From contig NZ_FXYY01000011.1 in the NCBI RefSeq assembly GCF_900169165.1, positions 51,163 through 115,162 of the forward strand: a stretch of 64,000 bases of DNA. Reading direction: 5' to 3'. Position numbers and translations under genes: made by a program. The notes beneath the pieces were generated by a model. The model made no database searches. It was not told the DNA's origin and saw only the letters and a list, made by a program, of their open reading frames with translations. Below, in pieces: positions 58,435 through 64,000 of the stretch. This DNA is from Brevibacterium linens ATCC 9172. Lineage in GTDB: Bacteria; Actinomycetota; Actinomycetes; Actinomycetales; Brevibacteriaceae. Position 1 is the stretch's first letter. Each line of letters begins with the position of its first letter.

Positions 58435-60413
58435 CAGAGGCCGACTCCGGTGTCATGGGGGTCTTCTGCGCCTGGCTCGGGGGCTCTTGATGTTGTCGCT
58501 GCCGGCTCAATGGCCTCCGTCGCGTCACCGGTGGTCGGTGCCGTCTCGGAGTCGAGGAGACGCGTCAGGTGCTCTTCGAGGCCCGACCTGTGAGTGAAAA
58601 CCTGTGGGTCACGTGATTCGGCGACCAGGGCACCGAGTTTCTCCAGATCGATCGGAGCGATCGGCACCTGGGTGATCAGCGGATGGTTGGGGCGGCTGTC
58701 GACCTCTCCGGGCGATAGAAGGGCTTCAGTCAGCTTCTCCCCCGGGCGCAGGCCCGTGTAGACGATCTGCGCATCACTGCGACCTGACAGTGCGATCACT
58801 CTCTTGGCGAGGGCGGCGATGCGGATCGGTTCGCCCATGTCGAGGACCAAGGTCTCTCCGGGGCCGCCGATCGCTGCGGCTTGAAGGACGAGTTCACAGG
58901 CCTCATCGGCGGTCATGAAGTATCGGGTGACCTCGGGATCGGTGACTGTGACGGGGTCGCCGGCCGCCACCTGGGCCACAAACGTCTCGAGTACGGAGCC
59001 CCGGGATCCGAGTACATTACCGAACCGCACCGACATATAACGTCGTCCGGTTGCCGCGGCCACAGAGGCGATCGCCCGTTCGATGGAGAACTTCGTCCGC
59101 CCCAGCACTGAGGTCGCACCGGCGGCCTTGTCGGTGGAGATGTGGACGAAGGAATCGACGTCGTGAGCCACGGCCGCGTTGAGCAGGTCGAGGCTGGCTC
59201 CGATGTTGGTGCGCACTGCCTGCTCCGGGAACCGCTCAAGGAAAGTCAGGTGTTTGAGGGCTGCGGCGTGGAAGATGATGTCCGGCTTCGCCTCAGCGAC
59301 GAGGGAATCGATGAATGCCGGATCTCGCAGGTCTCCGAGGACGAGGTCATCACTGGTCAGAAGGGCTGAGCCCTCGAGGCCGAGCTCAGTGGCGTGCAGG
59401 CCGGATTCGTCCCGGTCGGTCATGATGAGTCGGGCCGGATCGAACCGGGCGACCTGACGGCACAGCTGTGAGCCGATGGAACCGCCTGCACCGGTGACGA
59501 GCACGACCTTGCCGGTGATCGCCGAGGCGATGTCGTCGATATTCGTTGAGATCGGTTTGCGTCCGATGAGGTCTTCGAGGCTGACATCCCGGAAGCTGCG
59601 GTGACGCAGGTCGGCGACGTCATGCGCGTCCGGTTCGGGACGGGCCAACGCGGAGTCCGAGAGTTTCGGCATGATCTTGATCTCGACCGGCCGGGATTCG
59701 AGATTCGACGCGATATGGGAGAGCTCTTCGGGCGGCAGGTCAGCGATCGCAATGATGACGGCCCCGGCTCCGGTGCGATCGACATGGGTGGCGATGTCGG
59801 CGATCGGTCCGAGTACGCGGATTCCGTTGTAGCGCAGATGCCGCTTTGCAGGGTCGTCGTCGAGGATGCCGACAGCAACGAATTCGTTGTGCGTGTCCTG
59901 AGCGATCATATCGAGGGCGAGCATGCCCTGGTTTCCCGCGCCGACGACGATTGTGGGCCGGGATGCACCGGACGTGGTGAGGCTGCGTTGCCTCAAGTTG
60001 CGACGAATCCAGTTCTCGAGGCTCTTGACCACGACCATGAGCGCTCCCGCCGTAATGGGGACGCTGGTCGGGATGAGCAGTCGACTGGCGAAGGCGAATT
60101 CGGCCACCCACATGATGCCGACACCCAGAGCAACCGTTCCCACGATTGCGGCGAACTGATCGGTCGAACCACGTCGGTAGCGACCGCGGTAGATCGCCAG
60201 GGGCCCGCCGATAAGGAAGACGATCAGACCGACCGCCGAACAGACGAGCATTCCCGGCACGTTTACCAGAGACGCATGGAAGTCGTACCTCACGAGCGTC
60301 ATCGATACGACGAGGAACGCGAACACGAGACCATCGATGAGTGACAGCGCCATCGCTCTGCCGTGCCGTCTCATTGGGGTCCGTGAGGGAATGGGCCCTG
60401 TGTTGCTTCCCAC
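58434..60413 (-). CDS. FlaA1/CapD/PglF-type nucleoside-diphosphate-sugar dehydratase/epimerase
   Basis: A membrane enzyme of about 659 residues. Four N-terminal membrane segments, a CoA-binding-like domain (IVVGAGNQGMLALDMIAQD), then an extended SDR domain with VLVTGAGGSIGSQLCRQVAR, HISTDKAAGATSVLGRTKFS (the Lys of the catalytic MxxxK is kept, Met is Leu) and RFGNVLGSRGSVL. Relatives turn UDP-GlcNAc into 4-keto-6-deoxy sugars. The frame is open to 60542; I choose GTG 60413, which follows AGAGGACA, although ATG 60374 is possible. It is the first gene of the operon and makes the activated sugar for the downstream transferases. Confidence 0.88.
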   Translation of the reverse strand: MGSNTGPIPSRTPMRRHGRAMALSLIDGLVFAFLVVSMTLVRYDFHASLVNVPGMLVCSAVGLIVFLIGGPLAIYRGRYRRGSTDQFAAIVGTVALGVGIMWVAEFAFASRLLIPTSVPITAGALMVVVKSLENWIRRNLRQRSLTTSGASRPTIVVGAGNQGMLALDMIAQDTHNEFVAVGILDDDPAKRHLRYNGIRVLGPIADIATHVDRTGAGAVIIAIADLPPEELSHIASNLESRPVEIKIMPKLSDSALARPEPDAHDVADLRHRSFRDVSLEDLIGRKPISTNIDDIASAITGKVVLVTGAGGSIGSQLCRQVARFDPARLIMTDRDESGLHATELGLEGSALLTSDDLVLGDLRDPAFIDSLVAEAKPDIIFHAAALKHLTFLERFPEQAVRTNIGASLDLLNAAVAHDVDSFVHISTDKAAGATSVLGRTKFSIERAIASVAAATGRRYMSVRFGNVLGSRGSVLETFVAQVAAGDPVTVTDPEVTRYFMTADEACELVLQAAAIGGPGETLVLDMGEPIRIAALAKRVIALSGRSDAQIVYTGLRPGEKLTEALLSPGEVDSRPNHPLITQVPIAPIDLEKLGALVAESRDPQVFTHRSGLEEHLTRLLDSETAPTTGDATEAIEPAATTSRAPEPGAEDPHDTGVGL

Positions 60414-60698
60414 TGTCCTCTTTTCCCTCGTCTTACTTGGCTTGGTTCTACCCAGTCTACGATTGCGCCGTGTACATCTCGCGGTAGCCGACCGAGCTTC
60501 TTGCAACCTCTTGATTGTACTATTGAGCTTGTCAGCTTCCACACAGGAAGACTGTTGAAAGCGCTAAGAAATGGTTTCATTTCGGTTGCCCCACTGCAAG
60601 TAGAGTGGGATAAATCCCGTTATGCTCGCGCCTACTTGAATCGGGTCGCTGCGAAACAGGCCTTTGCGCGATTCTGATCAGATCGAAAGGATCCGACT

Positions 60699-62582
60699 GT
60701 GCCTCAAACTCCTCTTCGCACATTCCGGACCGGTCTCTGGCATCTGCGCCACGGCGGCCCAGCTCAATTCTTGAAGTGGAGGCGCCGTCGAAATCTTCAC
60801 CAAGGCGTTGCCGATGGACGGACGACCGATCAGCTCACTGCGGACAATCTGCTAGAGGCGTTTCCTGCAGCTCCGAAGTCCGATCGTCGGCCTGTCTTCG
60901 ACGATCTCAGAGTCGGCACCATCCTCGACGAGTTCTCAGCGGAGAGCTTCGGTTACGAATGGACGACTGTCCCACTGAAACGCGATGGATGGACATCGCA
61001 GCTGGGCTCGGTCGACTTCGTCTTCATCGAGTCAGCGTGGAATGGCAACGGTGGGGACTGGAAGTTCAAGCTCACCGGCACGGCCGGCCCAAGTCCCGAA
61101 GTCGTCGAACTCCTGGCAGAGTGTCGTCATCGCAATATCCCAACAGTGTTCTGGAACAAGGAAGATCCTCCCCACTTCGAGGATTTCCTTCCGCTGGCCA
61201 AGCTGTTCGATGTCGTATTCACCAGCGATGTGCGACTTGTCCACCAGTACAGGGAACATCTCGGACATGACCGCATCGCCTCCTTGGCATTCGCCGCTCA
61301 ACCGGCAATTCATTCTCCCGTCCGACCCGTGCACAATTACGCCGCACGCGATATCGCGTTCGCAGGGATGTATTTCACCCACAAATTTCCTGAACGTCGG
61401 GCCCAAATGGATTTGCTTCTGGGAGCTGCAGACACAGTGTCCTCGCGGATGGAGCACGGACTTGAAATCTTCTCCCGGTTCCTTGGCAACGATGAGCGGT
61501 ACCAATTTCCCGGCAACCTTGCCGACAGGGTTGTCGGATCGTTGCCCTACCGGAATCTTCTGACTGCGTACAAAAACTACAAAGTATTCCTCAACGTGAA
61601 CTCGGTCGTCGACTCACCAAGCATGTGTGCAAGGCGCATCTTTGAGATCACGGCGGCGGGAACGCCAGTGGTCTCAACTCCCAGCGAGGCCACGAAGCGT
61701 TTCTTCCCACTTTCAGAACTGCCACAGCCTGAAACCCAAGAAGAAGCCGAACTGACGCTCAGGGCGTACGTCAGGAGCAGCGAACTCCGCGACCGCACAG
61801 TTCATCTCGCGCAACGGCGCATCTGGAACGAACACACCTACACTCATCGCGCGATGTCGATCATGGACTCTATCGGAGTTGAGTACAGCGATCCGATTCC
61901 TCGTTCAGTGTCTGTCGTGGTATCCACGAATCGACCGGAATACCTAAATAGAGTCCTGGAGACTCACGCCGCGCAAACGTTTGAGAACCGCGAGCTCATC
62001 ATCGTCCAGCACGGATTCGAGTCATCGTCGAAAGTACTGCGCTATGCAGCCGAGCTAGGCATCGAGAACTTCACCCTGCTCGACGCTCCTGGCACGGATT
62101 CCCTGGGTTCGTGTCTCAACCGCGGAATTGCAGCCGCTTCCGGAGACGTCATTGCCAAGATGGACGACGACGATGTCTACGGCGAGCACTATCTGACGGA
62201 CCAGCTCGCGGCTCTGCGATACTCGAACGCGGATCTCGTCGGCAAACAAGCGCACTACCTGCACCTGCGCAGTCGTGACATTGTCATGTGCCGGTTCCCC
62301 GAACGCGAGCACAGATACACCGACCTGGTCATGGGGCCTACATTAATGGGCAGTAGAGAGGTATTCCGTCGAACTCCATTCGCAGATCGCACTCTGGGCG
62401 AAGATACCGACCTGCAACGTCGACTCGCCTCAAACGGTGCACGAATCTACTCAGCAGACCGATTCAACTTCGTCCAGGTACGTGCCTCACATAGTCATAC
62501 TTGGAATGTCGATGATGATCTACTTCTAGCCAACAGCAATGTCCACAGTTTCGGCTTCAGCCGTGAACATTACTGCTTCTAA
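60699..62582 (+). CDS. Two-domain glycosyltransferase: CgeB-like GT-B plus GT2
   Basis: A 627-residue protein. Residues 60-400 resemble CgeB/DUF3880-type enzymes: SVDFVFIESAWNGNGGDWK, IPTVFWNKEDPPHFEDFLPL and MCARRIFEITAAGTPVVSTP. Residues 405-620 are a GT2 (GT-A) domain: SVSVVVSTNRPEYLNRVLET, then AKMDDDDVYGEHYL with the metal-binding DDD, and RTLGEDTDLQRRL as the acceptor-site block. Both halves could be active, adding two linkages to a surface glycan. GTG start follows GAAAGGA. It is divergent from the polysaccharide operon; the 285-bp gap contains GGGATAAATCCC and a -10-like TTATGC. Confidence 0.87.
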   Translation: MPQTPLRTFRTGLWHLRHGGPAQFLKWRRRRNLHQGVADGRTTDQLTADNLLEAFPAAPKSDRRPVFDDLRVGTILDEFSAESFGYEWTTVPLKRDGWTSQLGSVDFVFIESAWNGNGGDWKFKLTGTAGPSPEVVELLAECRHRNIPTVFWNKEDPPHFEDFLPLAKLFDVVFTSDVRLVHQYREHLGHDRIASLAFAAQPAIHSPVRPVHNYAARDIAFAGMYFTHKFPERRAQMDLLLGAADTVSSRMEHGLEIFSRFLGNDERYQFPGNLADRVVGSLPYRNLLTAYKNYKVFLNVNSVVDSPSMCARRIFEITAAGTPVVSTPSEATKRFFPLSELPQPETQEEAELTLRAYVRSSELRDRTVHLAQRRIWNEHTYTHRAMSIMDSIGVEYSDPIPRSVSVVVSTNRPEYLNRVLETHAAQTFENRELIIVQHGFESSSKVLRYAAELGIENFTLLDAPGTDSLGSCLNRGIAAASGDVIAKMDDDDVYGEHYLTDQLAALRYSNADLVGKQAHYLHLRSRDIVMCRFPEREHRYTDLVMGPTLMGSREVFRRTPFADRTLGEDTDLQRRLASNGARIYSADRFNFVQVRASHSHTWNVDDDLLLANSNVHSFGFSREHYCF

Positions 62583-62757
62583 AATCTAGATCATCATTCG
62601 AAGACACGTTCATTTAGGCGGCTTGCAGCACATCCGCCGACGCTACCCCTGTCTTGCTTCACCTAGTCTGATTTTGGGTATCAGTTCAGCATCGCTCCTG
62701 GTGAGGCGGTTGCTTGGTGTAGAAACGGGACACTAAATGGGTCCGTAGAATGGGGAT
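62583..62757. other. Intergenic and left end of an IS1634-type element
   Basis: An AT-rich start, then sequence leading to the transposase. GGTTGCTTGGTGTAG and AACGGGACACTAAATGGG near 62708-62745 may belong to the left end of the element, but the matching right end is not in the window, so the boundary cannot be fixed. Confidence 0.4.
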
Positions 62758-63936
62758 ATGAGCCTGCGACTGAGGAAAGTCCCGACCGCGTCCGGGGCAA
62801 CCGCGGTCCAGATCGTAACGAAACGCCACGGCAAACTCACCGTCATCGAACACCTCGGCTCCGCCCATACCCCGACCCAACTCGCAGCCCTCGAAGAAGC
62901 CGGCAGCGAGAAGATCAACGAGTCCACCGGACAGCTGTCCCTCGACCTCGACACAGGCAATAGTGTCTCAACCGCATCACGTCGGCGTGTGAAAAGGTCG
63001 GCATCACGCCTGCTCATCGACACAATCCGTACTGCCTACGACCGGCTCGGTTTCGATGTCGTCGATGACGAAGCGTTCTTCCAACTCGTCCTCGCCAGAC
63101 TCGACGAACCCACGTCGAAGTCCGACAGTATCCGTGTCCTTGACGAGCTCGGTGCTGATACCAAACACCGCAGCACGTTCACCCGATGTCTGCAACGGAT
63201 CAACACTGATGCCTACCAAGAGACCATCGCGGCCAAGTGCTTCGACCACTCAGTCGCGACGACCGGGATCTCCCTGATCCTCTACGACGTCACCACCTTA
63301 TATTTTGAAGCAGAAAAGGAAGACGGGCTTCGCAAAGTGGGCTACTCGAAAGAACGCCGCGTCGATCCGCAGATCGTTGTCGGTCTCCTCGTCGATCGGA
63401 CCGGGTTCCCGTTAGAGATCGGGTGCTTCGAAGGCAACAAGGCCGAGACTTACACGATGATCCCCATCGTCAAAGACTTCCAAGATCATCACGGTGTGAC
63501 AGACATGGTCATCGTCGCTGACGCTGGAATGCTCTCTGCCGCGAACCTCAAGGAACTCGATGATGCCGGACTGCGGTTCATCGTGGGATCGCGACAGACG
63601 AAGGCACCGAACGATCTGGCAACGTTCTTCACCTGGAACGGTACGAACACTGATGACGACCAGCTTGCCGATACCCTGACCCCAAGGGCCACAGTGGCGT
63701 TGAATAAGAACCGGACGCTGACTCGGGTAGAACCCGTGTGGTCACCCGTCGAGCACCCGAAAGCATGGCGGGCGGTGTGGCAGTACCGACGTAAACGGGC
63801 AGACCGCGACAGGGAAACGCTCAACCTGCAGCGCAACAGGGCGATGCACATCATCGATGGGGAATCGAAGCCGGGGCGTGAACCCCTGGAAGTGGACACA
63901 TCAATGTGTACTATCAGGCGGCAATGTCCATCATAA
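62758..63936 (+). pseudogene. IS1634-family transposase, 3' truncated
   Basis: About 376 residues of an IS1634-type DDE transposase: LYDVTTLYFEAEKEDGLRKV with the first catalytic Asp, KERRVDPQIVVGLLVDRTG, and VIVADAGMLSA with the second. Complete relatives are around 150 residues longer and carry the catalytic Glu in the missing part. At 63887 the sequence changes to the end of an IS3 element; the remaining codons to the TAA at 63936 belong to that element. The rest of the gene may lie beyond the window on the other side of the insertion, so it is inactive as it stands. Confidence 0.85.
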
Positions 63937-64000
63937 ATGTGTAATCGACCTCGAAGTCAACCGGTGCTCGATAACCCAGACTCGAATGTCTCCGCCTCGA
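63887..64000 (-). mobile_element. IS3-family element, right end (continues past the window)
   Basis: The minus strand ends a transposase frame at 63914 with RRHSSLGYRAPVDFEVDY followed by TFMMDIAA and stop, the standard C-terminus of IS3-family orfB. From 63887 TGGAAGTGGACACATC is the probable terminal repeat. Only about 28 codons are inside the window. Confidence 0.8.
63914..64000 (-). CDS. IS3-family transposase C-terminus (partial, window edge)
   Basis: Partial gene, 5' end outside the window. The RRHSSLGYRAP block is a well-known end of rve-fold IS3 transposases. It differs from the IS3 remnant at 18952, whose end is LGRLTPVEYEA, so two different IS3 elements have been active here. Confidence 0.82.
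   Translation of the reverse strand, partial: SRRRHSSLGYRAPVDFEVDYTFMMDIAA

Noticed and set aside
1..64000. CRISPR array, tRNA or rRNA genes
   Set aside because: No regular repeat-spacer pattern and no tRNA-like or rRNA-like sequence was recognised on reading; a tRNAscan or Rfam search could still find one.

Overview
The window is GC-rich actinobacterial DNA. The gene content (DUF222/HNH protein, Actinobacteria-type ArsC, CsbD, Ltp-domain protein, YbfB-type MFS carrier) best fits a Brevibacterium-like member of the Micrococcales; this assignment is inference from gene families, not from a search. Genes are tightly packed, many with 1-4 bp ATGA/GTGA overlaps, so most strand-uniform blocks are operons.

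Layout. (1) 1-18.9 kb is a housekeeping and stress region: a DUF222/HNH protein, a histidine phosphatase, a divergent arsenic resistance locus (arsR against acr3-arsC-arsO-like) with a clear palindromic operator, a LuxR-type regulator, a TM2-Ltp protein, a DoxX/CitA-type two-component operon, a TetR regulator with two matching operator sites, csbD, otsA, a GNAT-like protein and a DctA-type dicarboxylate symporter. (2) 18.9-20.15 kb is a scar of mobile DNA: an IS3 transposase remnant, the 3' end of a group II intron, the 5' end of an IS5-like element, and a diverged second copy of the 3' end of the symporter gene.

(3) 20.6-45.8 kb is a biosynthetic cluster with the architecture of yersiniabactin-type metallophores. 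It contains an HMWP2-like NRPS (ArCP-Cy-A-PCP-Cy-PCP), an HMWP1-like PKS-NRPS (KS-AT-KR-ACP-Cy-PCP-Cy*-PCP-TE), a freestanding C-methyltransferase, a 4'-phosphopantetheinyl transferase, a YbtP/YbtQ-like ABC pair, a thioredoxin-reductase-like flavoprotein and an Opp/Nik-type importer whose second permease and both ATPases are fused. Against yersiniabactin it has one additional Cy-PCP module whose Cy motif is degenerate, no methyltransferase inside the megasynthases, one adenylation domain for up to four PCPs, and no salicylate synthase or aryl-AMP ligase in the window. The two biosynthetic operons share an AT-rich upstream box resembling a Fur/Zur-family operator. This is the most likely undescribed system here.

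(4) 46.1-51.2 kb holds a GH79-like lipoprotein, an MFS carrier, a YceI protein with a large upstream palindrome and a perfect palindromic terminator, and an LCP-like protein. (5) 51.2-62.6 kb is a surface polysaccharide locus: a FlaA1/CapD-type dehydratase, a WecA/TagO-type sugar-phosphate transferase, two GT4 glycosyltransferases, a two-component ABC exporter and a DUF6270 protein in one overlapping operon, with a divergent two-domain glycosyltransferase. (6) 62.7-64.0 kb is an IS1634-type transposase gene cut by an IS3-family element that runs off the end of the window.
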